Under the pieces are notes generated by a model. That model had not been told where the DNA came from. It saw only the letters and a program-made list of their open reading frames with translations, and ran no database searches. Shown here piece after piece: positions 46,565 through 60,532 of a stretch of DNA of 64,000 nucleotides (its first letter is position 1; the number at the start of each line of letters is the position of its first letter). The translations under genes and the position numbers were made by a program. Source of the stretch: Bedellia somnulentella (Eukaryota > Arthropoda > Insecta > Lepidoptera > Bedelliidae); the NCBI GenBank assembly GCA_963576735.1, contig OY755176.1:10029423-10093422 (forward strand), in the 5' to 3' direction.

Positions 46565-49500
46565 AAACAATAGGTAGATGTACAAGACGTAATGGAATGG
46601 GAGTAGCAACTATTTTACATTATTTACATTAAACAAAAACTTTACAACTAAATTAATTTCTAGTGAAGAATTAATTAATATAAATAATGCTTAGAATATC
46701 TTTATTGGTGTGTCTACGTAAGACTTTAGATCAGAACACCAACAAACTGTAAATAGCATTGTGGTATAGTAATATCATTACTAAATATCATGTAGTAACG
46801 ACACCACTTCGTATTGGTAATGATTAATGAAGCGTGCATTCGTTGCAGTACATTTTGGTAATCGGTTTACAGTTGCATTTTCAAGGTTTTCTTACTAGAA
46901 CTGTATTTTAAGATGTGAAAAGTTGTTCAACTTATTTGTCAGTTTTTGTCTCAGCATACCAATACCAAATCTACTGCCACTACTGTCTTACGAGCTGTTT
47001 AGAGGAAGGATTTGTGGGTAAACAAATATCCAGCATATTTCTCTAAGTTTTTACAGAAATATTTATTATTCTGAACGTCGCGTGTAATTTTCTCAGTAAA
47101 TAATTAATATATTTAATTTTAAATTAGTGATAGGCTAATCGCACATTATAAAAACATGTTGTCAAATAATTTAGTATTGCTCAGTCATTCGGTTTCCATA
47201 ACGAACTCTTCCCTCGTCTACCGTGTGTTTAAAAAATAAACCGAAGTGTAGGCTGAATTCTCGGCTAACCTATGATTCTCAGCGTATTAGGACGTTTCTT
47301 TCCCACTAAGCTAAAGATTCCTGACGCGACAAACTTTAATTCTCATAATTTAAAGCGGGTGATAAAACCACTATATTTCAGGTAGTCTTAAAATAATGAC
47401 AACTCGTCAATCTTAGAAATATGAAACCTTCCATAGTACGGGTGCTCAAAGAACAATGCAACTCAATTAACGTGAGACAACTGTATCTTAAGCATGTTCA
47501 AGGACTAGGTTAGTGTGTCTCTAATGGAAATGTTTTTATCAAGAAACAGTCAGACGTAAACATGTAATTTTCATAGCGAGATATGACGTTGAAGAGATTT
47601 TTAATAAGTCTTATGATGAAACTACGTCAGATGGACTTTCCGGTGCTAGTAACCCTACAAATTACATTGGTTTTATTTATAAGAAATGTATTTGTTAGTA
47701 ATTGAAGCATAGCCAGCAAAACATGAGGTATTTTAGCAAATAGCTATCAACACGCCTATAACATAGCTACAACTCCAACAACGGGTAGCCATTCGATTAT
47801 TAACGAAATACAGCAAACAAAAATTTGCGACAAAATAATTAAACGCAGTTTTTTTTAGTAAATATAATAATTTGGGCTTTTTCAAGTTGAGAAATGTTTT
47901 TCTAACATAAGAGAAACCTGAAACAGTTTTCTTATATATCAGAGAAAAACTAAGAGGTGCAGGTATTATACTGCTCCAGGTGAGTTCAATCAGATTCAAC
48001 TACGACTGCGTCACGATGATAAGTGTGATTATTTCATGTCGTGTAAAACATGCCCATCAGTCCACTGACTAAATAAAAAGCATAACTTTACATTGCGAAA
48101 GTTCTGTTGCAATTCGGCCTTCCGCCAGCCGCACCAGCCGACTGGTCGGCCTTGTGGCCGAAATGTTTTTTGACCAAACACTAAACACTGGCGGTCACTG
48201 TCATCAAGTGGTTTTTGGTATCAAACTGGTATTCCCACGTGACACCGGTCTGGTGTGATAGCATTGGATTTTACAAAAATGAATAGTCGTTTTCGTACAC
48301 GCAACTATCACTCTTAGGCAGGCCCACATTCTGTTAATTGATGAATTATTGCGTCATATGCTGTAGTTTTTGAATGAAATTTAAATAAAATTTTAAGTAA
48401 AACTTGGTGAATAAGAATTTATTTATAAATATTAATTTTACCGAAGCTAACAGAGTAATAAAAAACCCATTATTTGAATTCTGGTTAACTACTTTGTTTC
48501 CGTTCATAACCTTGACATTTAGCTATAGTTATTGCTACGACTTCAAAGACTCACATTATTTTATACTTAGACCAAAACTCAACTGTTTTAAGTCTTTTGA
48601 ATGACTCTGTTGGTTATACTTATACAAAATAAACCACAAACTTCTTTTCAATTTCTTCTGAATTTAATTTTCTGTGAAAACAGAATAGTAGATATTTTTT
48701 GTATTCATTGTAAGCCAGCCATAAATAAATTGAAAATATGATTAAGTTGAAGTATATAGCTAATACAGTCATGTGAAATCCTATTGCTTATTTGTTTTCA
48801 TAATTTAACAATATTTCTTAGAATATCAAAACATTTTCCTTTATTTATTTTACGTCCTTATTATTTAATTTAAACTTTTATAATTTTAAGGTTGTCAATA
48901 ATAACCGAACCATGACGGTAAACCCACTTACAAGAAATACACAGCATAATTTTCCAATTAATGGTCCTAATTGGTGATTTTCAATAAACCCTTCAAACGC
49001 ACACATATTATAAGTAATAGCAACGTTTCCTAACACAAAATAGATGTTAATAAATAGTTATAAATACTAGTAAATGGAAGAACAAGTATGAAGCAACGTT
49101 ATTTCTTTGAGGCACGCAATCGAAGGAAGTTGCAACGTTTACTACCAAGGACGACGAAACTCGCCTCGTTCATGGTTAGTGGAGGAAGGATCTGGAAGTT
49201 TGCATCCAGGAGTGTACCTTCCGTTTAGTCTTTGAGGATCAGGATGTTATATAATTGTGTGTAATAAATTACTGCATATATTACTTACGCATGGTAAAAC
49301 GACATTGAAATTTGTGTAAGTTCTTACTGAATGGATTTGTATGTTTGAGTAACGACACAAGGTTATAAATATATCTACAATAAATTTTCTGTGGACAATA
49401 CTTTGATGATAAGGGTAGGAATTTCAGAAGCAACTTTATTAACGTTTGTGTAATCTAATTGAAAAAATATGCCTGAGGTATTTATTTTTTTATTTTGCCA

Positions 49501-49635
49501 TGACGTCCTTAAATTCGGAGCGAAAGCCTGATATTGCAATCAACTGAGACTTTATATCATTACAAAAGTAAATAATTATTAAAAAACTTTCCATAAAATA
49601 TATTTAAAGTATTGCAGTATTGCTTACAATAACAC
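46565..49635. other. No supported gene
   Basis: AT-rich sequence, with the GC-rich hairpin block at 48115-48175 as the only local anomaly. Open frames are short and unremarkable. Confidence 0.45.
48115..48175. repeat. GC-rich hairpin-forming block
   Basis: CCGCCAGCCGCACCAGCCGA then CTGGTCGGCCTTGTGGCCGA contains overlapping inverted repeats (CCGACTGGTCGG; GGCCTTGTGGCC) in AT-rich surroundings. It may be a transposon end or a promoter; nothing further supports either. Confidence 0.3.
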
Positions 49636-49639
49636 TAAA

Positions 49640-49815
49640 CCATTTCTTCCCGCGGCAAGAATGAGAAGATTGGGCGATATGGTTGAAGACCTACCGTCAA
49701 TACTCCTACGATATTTTCCCTAATCAACGTCTAGAAGTATCTGAAGATTTTTTTAATCTAGCTGTATCTACCCATATTTGATATTTGTATCGGTGAGTAT
49801 ATGTGTAATAATTAA
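49640..49815 (+). mobile_element. Degraded SINE-B copy
   Basis: TTTCTTCCCGCGGCAAGAAT, TTGGGCGATATGGTTGAAGA and CGGTGAGTATATGTGT keep the consensus order with much loss between. Confidence 0.45.
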
Positions 49816-50193
49816 TAAACTTATATATTTTGGTCCGTTCACAGTTATAAGAAAACTATTTGATTTTGCACCATCAAGGTCCATTTCATAAAATATTATA
49901 TAATATATATCAGCTATACAATAACTTCATATTCTACAGACAAAATGAATAAATAATCTTAGATATATGCTGATTCATGATGTCATTTTTATTATGGGGA
50001 TGCCCATGAAGATAAAAATGTTTAACATATAAACAATTGCTTTAATGATGATACTGATGACATTTTAATTTTAAGATGCAGATAGCCAAAGACATTTATT
50101 TCAGTAAACGCATATACTAGATGACTTATGTGGCTGTAAGCATTGTATTTCCTAATAACTAATAGAAATTTAGTGCTTAAAATAGTGTAACAA

Positions 50194-51395
50194 TATAGAA
50201 TAGAACAGAAAACTCTTTATTGCACCTCAAATATGGAGAAACATTTACAAATACACAGAATTAAATAACAAAAGTACAATTGGTGGTCTTATCACTAAAA
50301 GCGATCTCTTCCAGACAACCTTTGAATGGAGAGGTCAATAAATTATAGTCATGTGAGATAGATGTCCAACAACATGGTGAAACTGATAACTATGCGTTAA
50401 TCTACACAAACAATACAACAAACCAGTCATAGTTATATCTAGTTAAGAATAATAAACTATTAACAAATATTTAAATACATATGATACAGTAAATTAATAC
50501 TTATAATACGTATAAATATTATGATATATATTTATATACTTAATATATATATATAGTTTAATTTGCAACAGTATTATAGCGTTTCAGTGAGGTAGTGCTT
50601 TTTTACCATATCCTTGAAATGAAAATAGATTGGGATTTAGCCCGACGTATCTCTACCGGAAGTGCGTTCCACAATTAAACAGCCTGCACAGTGAAGGAGG
50701 AGCCATATTGGTTGAATGGGAGGGAATACTTAATAGAAGATTATTTTCAGAACTTAGATTAAGATCGTGGGAGGAGGAGATAAATTGAAAACGTTCTTTT
50801 GGATAGAAAGGGGTGGCATGATTGAACAAAATATAGTAAAGGAGAGAAAGTGTATGTGCATTCCGGCAGATACATGATCGTATTTCCTCAATCCAAAAAT
50901 AAACCTAATGCAAAAGTTTTGAAGGCGCTCAAGTTTATTAAGTTGCTCTTCAGTTATATCAAGGTAGCAGGTGTCAGCATAGTCAAGAAGGGGCAAGAAA
51001 AGCGATTGAGCTAAAGCAGTTTTAGTAGCAGTAGGAAGAAAATTACGCAATCTTCTGAGGGATCCCGCTGAAGCGAACATCTTTCGGCTTACCATTTCTA
51101 ATTGTGGTACCCAAGATAAGGTGCTATCTATCATTATCCCTAGGTTTTTTACTGTAGGGCGAAAAGAAATTAATATTCCGTCAAATAATATAGGCGGTAG
51201 TGACTAATAGTGAAATAATTCGAGAACTACCGACTATAATAATATAATTATCTGTGTCTTATTCGGATTCACTTTTAGTCCATATGCTTTACTCCATTTT
51301 AAAATCCGGTCTAAGTCAGCATTAATCAAGTTTATGGACATATTTAATCGGTCAAAATTAGCCTGTGTGTGAATCTGAAGATCATGTAATCATAT
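50194..51395 (-). mobile_element. CR1/Jockey-like LINE, 5'-truncated, about 1.2 kb
   Basis: Reading the minus strand, broken frames give DDLQIHTQANFDRLN-like sequence, in the position and form of a YADDLQIY catalytic box, then LINADLDRILKWSKAYGLKV, NPNKTQ and PTVKNLGIMIDSTLSW. These are reverse transcriptase features of the CR1/Jockey group. An open frame at 50754-51134 continues with MVSRKMFASAGSLRRLRNFL and LDYADTCYLDITEEQLNKLE, the C-terminal region. The 3' end at 50194 is GAGTTTTCTGTTCTATTCTA, an (ATTCT)-type tail. Several stop codons make it inactive. Confidence 0.75.
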
Positions 51396-52254
51396 AATAA
51401 AAGAATATATTATGTTTTCAGGTAACTATTAAATGTGGTTCCAGTGTACATCTATGTTTAAGTAACTGATAAATTTTATAAAAAAAGGTAGCGAATATAT
51501 TTCCTCTGCCGACCTTTTCAATTGGCTTTACGTGACCTTCACTAAATCATGAGAGTAGTGTGCCTTAATCTGAAAGCCCTACCCACAATATGGCGTCCGG
51601 TTCAACGTTGCGTCTCCAAGACTGATTAATTTAGCTTAAAACTTAATAATATTTGCTCTCTATTATCCTAGTGGGTAAGCATAAATTGAACTCCCGCAAC
51701 CAGCGATGATCTTAACATAGCCATTTACATTCGCATACTGTAGTTTTTTGTGCGAACTTTGCCCACTTAAAAACGTCACAGATCAATTACTATCCAAGAA
51801 GTTAAAACCAGATTTGCAAAATATGTTGATCACGGAATTCGCATATTTTAATTTACCACCAGGAAAACATAAAAAATTGAGGAGTGAAAAATATAATAAT
51901 TATTATGAGCATCATTAGATGCTGTCGTTAAAATAACGATTTTATTTTTATTAATAGTATTTTGTCATTGTCTGAATGTTCGGAAATTCCAGTACATTTC
52001 AGTTGATAAAATGTTATCAGTCAACTTTTGAGCATACTCTTCGTATGGATAATTAATAAGTTTATAATCGTTTATAAGTTTTTCTTTAGATAAAATTTTC
52101 TTAATTTTTAATAAAATAACATAGATAAAAAGGACTTTGTTTCTTGAATGTAGAAAATCTTGAAGTTACAACTAAAAAACTTTAATAATCTCTGTTAAAT
52201 ACTAAAAAATTAATACTAAGTAAAATTTTCATAATGACTAGTAGAGAAATTATG

Positions 52255-52410
52255 TCGCAACCGAAGTGGTGGCGCCTACCCTAGTCTCCTGGGGTGGGTC
52301 GACAGACTTACTAATAAAAATTGGCATTGTAAGTTTGCCTCTTCGAAATGGAACTCGGGGTCTCCGGACCGTGAGCGTACAGCTGTAACCTTAAAACCAC
52401 CGAGGCAGAT
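52255..52410 (-). mobile_element. Possible tRNA-derived SINE fragment
   Basis: Minus strand begins CTGCCTCGGTGGTTTTAAGG (A-box-like) and has GAGTTCCATTTC as a weak B box, followed by GGCAAACTTACAATGCC and a GC-rich segment CAGGAGACTAGGGTAGGCGC. Higher GC than its flanks suggests an insertion; family unknown. Confidence 0.3.
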
Positions 52411-53204
52411 ATAAAGTTCAGTTAATAAGTATGAAAAATAAGTGAAATAAATGAAAAAACTTTAATTATTAATCTTAAAGCAACATTGATTTACATCAAT
52501 TTAAACAGGGTAATCCCTGACGCTGTCTCACAAATCTCACATACTCGCATAAGAAATAAGATAATGTTTTTCGTAATAGTTTTGTAGCTCATCTTTATAT
52601 AAAATAAATACTAACCTTTTGTTTAAGATACAGTACAGTTCATTTTTTGTCTGCCTAACCTAATACTGTTAGGCTGTTCCTTGTTCATGTTTGATGAGAA
52701 ATAAGTTCAGCTCCTATCTCTTATTTGTTACGGATTTAAAACATTATGATAGCTGTGTTTACAAGCCTATTTTTTGAATTAATAATCAGAGTGATTCATA
52801 TAATTTAAATATAAAAAAAACTTATAGTAATAAAGGACAAAAAATTGGGTCGAGATGAAATGATTATTGCGTATGTACGAGAATATTTTTAAATAAAGGT
52901 CTGGGAAATCCATTTGCGTGTGTTTTTGGCTAAAAAAAACATCATGATATTACTCACGTTGTTGGGGCTGTTTGAACGATCACCTCGAATATTTCGATAC
53001 AATTCCTAAGCAAGATCGTTTGGCCAAAAACCAGTTTTTGCTCTCATTATGGACTTTGAAAAGATGATGTAATCCCGTTCGCACCAATAAAATAATAAAA
53101 CTTAACGAATATAAAATAAATTGAATATTATTTCGTTAAAAAAACATATTTTTACACAAAACTTTTCAAATTACATCTAGGTTTTGCTAGTATTGTACAA
53201 GAAC

Positions 53205-53490
53205 GTTACTTTGTACAATCCTGGCAAATCTCTCCAGCTTTATTTACATTTATCAATATGTTTATACAAAGTCCTAAATTTGTCACTATTCAGACACCTG
53301 CCTTTTTAAGCACATTCCCTCCATATTTGATCTTAATTGTAAACTAATAGATCTTCATCGTCAAATAAAAAATAAAACAGGTGTGTGAAGTGTAAAAACT
53401 AAAAACGAAGCTCTGGAGTTTTGCTAGGAAACTACAAAGTAGTGTATCAATAGTCTCTGCCTACCCCAATGAGAATTTGTATCGTGAGTT
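53205..53490. mobile_element. Two degraded RTE LINE fragments in opposite orientations
   Basis: At 53207-53320 the plus strand reads ACTTTGTACAATCCTGGCAA and later CACCTGCCTTTTTAAGCACA, as in minus-sense copies. At 53446-53490 it reads TCAATAGTCTCTGCCTACCC then CAATGAGAA...CGTGAG, as in a plus-sense copy. Together they look like an old insertion broken by rearrangement. Confidence 0.45.
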
Positions 53491-53494
53491 TATA

Positions 53495-56400
53495 ATTTTT
53501 TTGACGACGATTAAGACTTTTTGATTTTTGCTTTTGATTTAAGCTTGATTGAAGAGAAATAATGTTTTCCAACTGCAATTGCCCTACATGAGAGATATTT
53601 AGATACACATTTTGATATACGTTGCAATTTACCAGACTACATCGAAGTCGGTGTTTTCATACCAATTATAAGTACGAGGGTGAACTCTTAATTATTTGTT
53701 ATGTCATCGGGATAGTTTAATGATTGAATATAACAATCATCGATTTCATTGTCTCAAGAACTTTAATTTTTTGTTAAATTTACTTATTGTTGTACAAGGT
53801 GTTGTTCATGTTATCAGAAAATACATTGAACTAGCCCGTTAGAATTACAACAAATACGAATTTACCTACTCACTTATGATTGGAATAAAAACAGCATTTT
53901 ATATACATTGACTAAGTTGTACAACAAAGGCCTAAGAAATGAATCACATTTCTTCACAAGGAAATATTATAACGCACAGATTTAAATAACAAGTTTTAAA
54001 CAAGCATCTAAAGAGATATGTAATTAAATCATCTTCCTTATTGTAAGTGAAACTGTTTATTTGGTCTTTGTTTACTATTTACTTTGTTCCATTTGGACGG
54101 CTAAAGTCCTTTAATGTGGTTTTGTCGGTTAAGAACAAAACGTTGCTAATTATTTTGAGTATTTTTGGTAATACCTAAAAATATAAATTAATTGGTCTTT
54201 ACTTCCATTTTATAAATATAATGCGCAGGCAAGGCAATAGTTTAGGTTTAGCTTACCAGTTTTAGTTAGCTTTTGGTCGTAATTAAATAACCCAGCAAAT
54301 TATATTAAAAAAAAACAGTAAATTACTTGTCTTTAAATAGGAAAAGAATCCAAACATGTTGAGTTTAAATAAATGTAATACCCTATTTCTATGAGTGACT
54401 TTAGTTATGATTCCAAGAAAAATAATGGTAGCATTAAACTTAAGTTTGTTGTATAATTGAACATTGCATTTTTTGTTTGCGGTTAGTGTTTTGTTCCGGG
54501 AAAAAAATAAGGTGCTAAACTGGTTTAGACTGAACTTTGTTAATTGCCAAATGACGCCTTGTTTACAAGTTCAAAATAATAGTTTTGGTAGTTTAGTCGT
54601 CAGAGACCTATCTGTTATGCTAAGAGGCGTAATGTTGATAATTAAATTGGACTTAGACATAATTTCCATGTACGAAGACACACGTGAGTCATCAATTTAT
54701 CATAAAACCGATCTAGCAAAAATTGGCTCCTCTAAATTGTCAAGAATTATTAAAAAAATGTCTTTGTCCAAATCTCACCAAGTTGAATGCAGAATTAGAA
54801 CAAGTATCAAAAAATATATGCGTTAAGAAATCGTGCGGAGTAGCAGTTCATTCTTATTGCCTGAAATGCTTAAAATATTGAAAAGAACTATATATATATA
54901 ATATATATTTGTACGAGAATACAATATCTAGAAACTTATATTGTTTACAAAAACGATTTAAATGTTTGTCTATTTAAGTGCCACAGCATAGTTTACATTT
55001 TCATAGAGAATTTAATTAAAACTAACATTTGTCAGAATATATAAATCACGTAAATTACATTCAAGTAAAAATTTGAAAGGAAATCCTTGGGATTTGTGCG
55101 ATCAAAACGTGTTTGAATGAATTTAGTAGTTATAGTGCAATACTATTCTAATTCTCAAACTATGCAATTAACCTTGGTAATAAATGACGTACTGACACAT
55201 TTAATTGCATTTAAATTTTATTCATTTCACATCGATTTCACAATTAAATTTATAATAATCTCACTTTAATGAAAAAATGGAAAACTACATTTGGAACTAA
55301 AATTTCCATTAAATAAGAGCTTTTAAGTTTCACGAACAAATCACTCAGGAAAATTAAGCTTGCTACGAAGTTTTGTAAACTATTAGCAGTGAAAATATAT
55401 ATGTATATAAAAAAACAAAACTAAACCTTTGATTTCAGTCACTAGTGCTTCAAGAAAAATACAGTAATTTAATAAATATTTAAAATAAATTCACTATTAA
55501 ATAATAAAGCATATGTTAAAATTCAATAACGTACCTTATTTTTAAACCAATTCACTATACCACAATAAGAAGTCCATTACCGTCATAAAAAAAATCACAT
55601 CATTTTAAACAAAATCACAAACACTTAAAACATAAAAGTGTATCAACAGTTTCAATAGCTCACAAACAATCAACTGACTGAAGTACCCTTATGTTTACGT
55701 TTTTCATATATACGAGAGCACACGATCTCTACCGGTTTACTTCATACTTAAACGTACGAGTCACCATAGACTACTGACTATATTAGACACGTCTTAAAAT
55801 TAACGTCATAATGAAAATTTCGTAACTTTGGAGGGAGTATCTAAAATGGGGTCGTTGCTGACCTTCCTTGAAAGGCCGACGACATTTTTGTTGTTTCAGA
55901 ATTGGAACACGCACAATTCACGATGCATATCTTTAGCAATTTTATGAATTTATAATATATCTTGCATACGTGGTTCGGTATGGCAGGTAGCTGACGTTTT
56001 CTTTAGTAGTTGTAATGTTTACAATAACCGTTTAAATCCACAAACACCCATGTCTATTAAAATGATCAAAATACCATTTTATTTTACATTTTGGATTCTC
56101 AAATCCTCATTTCTACTCATTGTATTTATGTTTAAAGCTACTCTATAAATTTATTTAAAATCAATTATAAATAGTATCTATCATACAAGAAAAATATTTT
56201 AACTGAAAAGTTGATTTTAGTATTTATTTATTCATTAACGTCAAAAATTTTAACAACATGACAGTTCTACAAATACTCACATCTGTATTTTATAAATGAT
56301 ATATTAATCAACTTTGACCGCAAAAATTACCGTCAGAACTTTGCAGCTTTTGTTATTGTGTTATTTTTTTGCATTTTTCCATTAATCTTTCGCAGCAGAT

Positions 56401-57770
56401 AATTTTCCTTATTATGTGGATGTGTGGTTTTAATAGAAGTAAGTAATTATAACTCATTGAACTTTTCAAACTTTGTTTCATCATACCCAATGATGTTGCG
56501 CAGATATTTTTTGTATAAAAATTGTTTTATATCTTAAGTGTAAATTTAATTATTTTATCACAATTTATTTATGTTCAGGAAACATCAGTGTGATTTGTCT
56601 GAATTATAATTAAACATGAGACATTGTGATAGTATACAATTATTAAGCTGAACATGTATATTGTGTCAACACGATATATGATAGAGATATATAATAAAGA
56701 GTTTTTTAAGTAAACTGCATTATAACTTAAGAAATATGGTCTTAATTGGAAGGCAGAAATTAGATATGCTGTGAATATCAAGTAATTTCTTATCACCTAT
56801 TAATAAGGGTTTTTTTTTTCGTCAAGGCGTTGTATCTTACGCGATACAACTGTCGTTTGCCCAAGTATATTCACTGCCATTTGTAACTCTTACCTCGCAT
56901 TATAATGAAATCATATTGTTTTGCTTGGGAAAACGATAAACTCTACGTTTTTAAGTAGTTTTAATTGACTGCCTACCATATTTTTTCCCCTTCAGCCTCC
57001 GAAGATTTCTAAGAAATTACTCATTTTGAAACATTGGCTACATACTTTTGGGATGAGAGTGGGTTCGTATCATCACAGATAATATAATACTATGTATCAT
57101 CAAAATAACTAGTTGTGTTAGTAAACGCCTTATGATCAAGTCGTAGTGGTAGACGTTTACATGGTTCACTAACATCCTCAGGTCGCTGTTGGTACCGCTC
57201 CGCACTCACCGCACAAGTGATACATTATGTTTACTGGTTATGTCCTGGATTTGTTCTCTGTCTTTCGGTTATTTATGATATAAGCGTGCTTTGTAACTAT
57301 CTTTCTTTATCTAAATTTAATGTCAAATCTATTAGAAACGAATCATATCCGGTGTCTTTGTCTCATACAATTTTACACCTACATTGGTGTCGTTGTCATG
57401 TCCTTCAACATGTACAATCCACTAAACATTTTTATTGATAGTACTTTTTAATAATTTTTCGTTTGGCAGTCTTATGCAAATATTGGACCGTATTTTTAAG
57501 ACCAGTAAAAGTTAAAAGAAAAAATATTTGTAAATGTACAGCTTGCGTTCCTACCGCTCGCACCGACAATACGTCTAAAATCTGTTATTTTTTTTCATTT
57601 GTAAAAGCTGAATAAACCAGCATCTATAGAATACAGTCCACTCTTTCATTTAATTATCTACAAGAACGTCCCCAATAGGACCCTTCTCAATGTGTTACCA
57701 AAATTCAGAAATCATTATATTTTATTTGAAAACTATGTTATTGTCAATATACTAGTTTAATATAATGTCT
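53495..57770. other. No supported gene
   Basis: About 4.3 kb of AT-rich sequence, the largest stretch without a recognised repeat. A stop-free stretch at 54464-54826 (120 codons, non-ATG start) reads KVLNWFRLNFVNCQ... and has no recognised domain; taken as chance. Confidence 0.45.
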
Positions 57771-57774
57771 CTTT

Positions 57775-57990
57775 CATATACATACATATAAACAAGTTGT
57801 TATATAACCGTTAGGTTGTTAATCCCGAGACTTCACTTCACTCAACTTCACCCACTTTGGTAAAAATATTGGTGATGGGTCCAGCCAGCCACGTCGAACT
57901 AAATCCACAAAAAAAAACAATACCCTTTGTAGCCTTGTAAGGCACGTATAATAAGTAATGGGTTAGTGTTGTTCTAGCCTGGACAGATAC
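57775..57990 (-). mobile_element. Degraded SINE-B copy
   Basis: Diverged copy with GGTGATGGGTCCAGCCAGCC, TAATGGGTTAGTGTTGTTCTA and a CATACATACATATA tail. It lies next to the SINE-E copy at 57994-58260. Confidence 0.5.
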
Positions 57991-57993
57991 AAC

Positions 57994-58260
57994 TTGTAGT
58001 GCGTAAATAAATAAGTAAATATATATCGAAATATGACACGGATCAAGTTAGCCCCAAAGTAAGTACAACTTAATGACTTGTAGTATGGGATACTAACTCA
58101 ACGATATACTTAACATTTATAATACACATATAAATAACATCCGAGACTTAGGAAGACCATTTATATTCATAAATATCATAAATGTTGTCCTCAGCGGGAT
58201 TCGAACCCGCGACCTCCGGACCCAGAAGCTAGTCCCCTAACCACTCGGCCACGGACGTTG
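57994..58260 (-). mobile_element. SINE-E copy with near-complete tRNA-like head
   Basis: On the minus strand 58184-58260 reads GTCCGTGGCCGAGTGGTTAG, ..., GGAGGTCGCGGGTTCGAATC, CCGCTGAGGACA. A box TGGCCGAGTGG, B box GGTTCGAATCC and the T arm GCGGG/CCCGC are intact. The acceptor stem pairs poorly and no proper anticodon loop with U33 can be drawn. It continues into a SINE body (CCTAAGTCTCGGATGTTATT, AGTATCCCATACTACAAGTC) and an A/T-rich ATTTATTTATT-type tail. It is a SINE head rather than a tRNA gene. Confidence 0.65.
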
Positions 58261-58831
58261 TCAAGTTCGTAAGTTTCCGAAGAGACAACGATAATGGTAT
58301 TATTCCCTTGGTAATTAAAGTGTCGTCAGTAAAACGACAACTTAGCGCTCATGATAATTATCCATTTACCGTCACGATAAAATTGTTATAATATCTGGCC
58401 ATTTGATAAAAGACCTTAAGATATTCAGAAAATGAGGTCGTTTCCTAACTGACCCACATGTTTGAGCACCGCGTCGAATATAATTGTTAACTAATTAATT
58501 TATTTTACATCAACATATCATTCTACACCCGATTATCTGACCTTCATTTAAGGAAAGTTGCGGTTATGTATCGCAATGAGGATTTGCTGGGCTTCCTTTA
58601 ATTTGTGTAGACTATGTGAAGATCGCGCATTCAATTAAAAGAAAATTGATTTAAATGATGTTCTATTGCGAAACTTATGCGCATTCAATTTAAATATGTT
58701 TTTGGCCTGTATATAAGGCAGTAAACTGATTAGTGTAATATGTTTTTATTTAATTGTACAATCAATTCAATTCAAGCTTCTATTAATTTTTAATATTATT
58801 CATAGTTACTTAGTCAAACTGTCTTTTATGC

Positions 58832-58895
58832 TCTGGCTACCCAATTTTGGGAATTATGGCGCCGTGAGTGTGTATATGTGTGTGTATATGTATGT
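58832..58895 (+). mobile_element. SINE-B or LINE 3'-end fragment
   Basis: Only the common 3' end is left: CTCTGGCTACCCAATTTTGG, GGCGCCGTGAGTGTG, then a run of TGTGTATATG repeats. Confidence 0.45.
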
Positions 58896-59349
58896 AATAT
58901 GAATGTAGATGTATAACAAATTCGTTGATATACTTAGTAATTTATGGTACATTGTTGCATAAGTGCATACATATATGGTACATAAGCCATATAAACATAT
59001 TCAATGCTATTTGACTGATTCTTTCCCTTTCAGGAGATGCATTGTGATAGACAATGTTTATGAGTTAAATGTCATCATTGTCTTAATACAATGTTAAGGT
59101 AAATTTATTTCCACCATATTCTGTAATATATATGCTTGCAATAAGTGATTAATATGATATACCGGTTTCGATCCCCAGCGACCGAAAACGTTTACATGTT
59201 AAACAACTAACATAGATATTTTTTCTTACTTTTGTTACATATTCATTATTTAATCGATAACTTCAGGATATTTGAAAAATATATAAAGTGCATAAATATA
59301 ATGTGAATAACAGAAAATGACTTGTATTAACATTTCAAATAGTAATGAC

Positions 59350-59600
59350 AATACATTACATATACTCACGGCTATATTTCCCTAGAAGGGGTAACCAGAG
59401 CTAAGGAATTATAAATTCCTCAGCCACTTTTGGATGTTGAGTGGGGAAAAGATGGTAAAAATAAAGGTTTTTGTTGATGGGTCTCCAACCGCATCGCCCA
59501 AAAATCCAATAAAAAGCCCCAATACCCTTAGTCGCCTCTTACGACACCCGTGGGTAGAAAGGGGTAGCGACATTCTAAGCCGGCACTACACGGTACAGTA
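59350..59600 (-). mobile_element. SINE-B copy
   Basis: Well-preserved copy very close to the one at 8788 (shares TATATTTCCCTAGA and AATCCAATAAAAAGCC), so the two form a subfamily. Confidence 0.75.
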
Positions 59601-60101
59601 ATGACAATATAGAATTTAAATATATTACATTATGTATGACAGACTTTTGACGAGAAAAACTGACTTAACGTATACACAATATTAAGATGTAACATTTCTT
59701 GATATTTAATGCCTTATCCTTAGTATGCTTTATCTAATGAGAATTGAGCAAGACAGATACTACGGAAAAAATATTTAAGAAAGTAAGAATAGCAATTATT
59801 AACTTTCACTCGTCATTCCCTTAAAAAACTTTACACATACAATAAATTACGAAACAAACATCAATAATCATCGATTAATTGTATAAAATTAGTCCATTGC
59901 GCTGTCGGAACTTTTAGACCCACGAGCTAAAAGCTTCTCATTACTTAACTACAAACGGTGTTAAAAATGTTGGGACACATCTTTATTTTGTTCTCAGTTA
60001 ATGGTAAAAAATATTCTCCGTAAGTTCTCATTTTATTATTACAAGGTACTATCTCACGTACCTCATACGTCTTAGTATACGTTTAAAATACATACAAAAT
60101 T

Positions 60102-60265
60102 TCAGTGGAGCGTAGCACCAAAGGTTCTGTAAAAAAGGTACTCCTCTTCCTCAGTGAGGCTGCACTCTTCAAAACACCAAAGACCAGCAACTGCCAGCAG
60201 AGCCGTGTACACGATGAAATAACTCCAATACACCAATATGTGAATCAGCATTGCGTTTATCCACC
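60102..60265 (-). CDS. Terminal exon of an unrecognised membrane protein
   Basis: After an acceptor AATTTTGTAG the frame reads GWINAMLIHILVYWSYFIVY and continues TALLAVAGLW, one strong membrane segment of about 25 residues. It then has the acidic stretch CFEECSLTEEEEYLFYRTFG and ends ATLH plus TGA (60102-60104). Codon use is richer in G and C than the surroundings and the frame joins in phase to the exon at 60533-60583. I do not recognise the family. The rest of the gene should lie to the right on the minus strand, within or beyond the last 3.4 kb. Confidence 0.5.
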
Positions 60266-60532
60266 CTACAAAATTGTGAATCAAATTTATTATTATATTT
60301 TTTCTACTGAATTAGATTTATATCATAATGCTGGATTATAAAACTTGATGTTTGGTTAATTTATACGATAAGGCTCAAACTACGCAGAGGCCGTAAAATA
60401 AGTGATCGTTATTCTAAATCTATTTTGATAACTGTAAGAATTTTATACTAATAAAGCACATGTACGTCGTATTTTTCATACATGCTTTGCAAAATTTTAC
60501 AAATGATATTTTAAACTGTAATTAATAAGTAC

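Noticed and set aside
54464..54826. 120-codon open frame (plus)
   Set aside because: It starts with TTG, has no recognisable motif or splice signals and AT-rich composition; likely chance.
58184..58260. tRNA gene on the minus strand
   Set aside because: A and B boxes and the T arm look intact, but the acceptor stem does not pair properly, no U33 anticodon loop can be drawn, and it runs straight into a SINE body. Treated as a SINE head.
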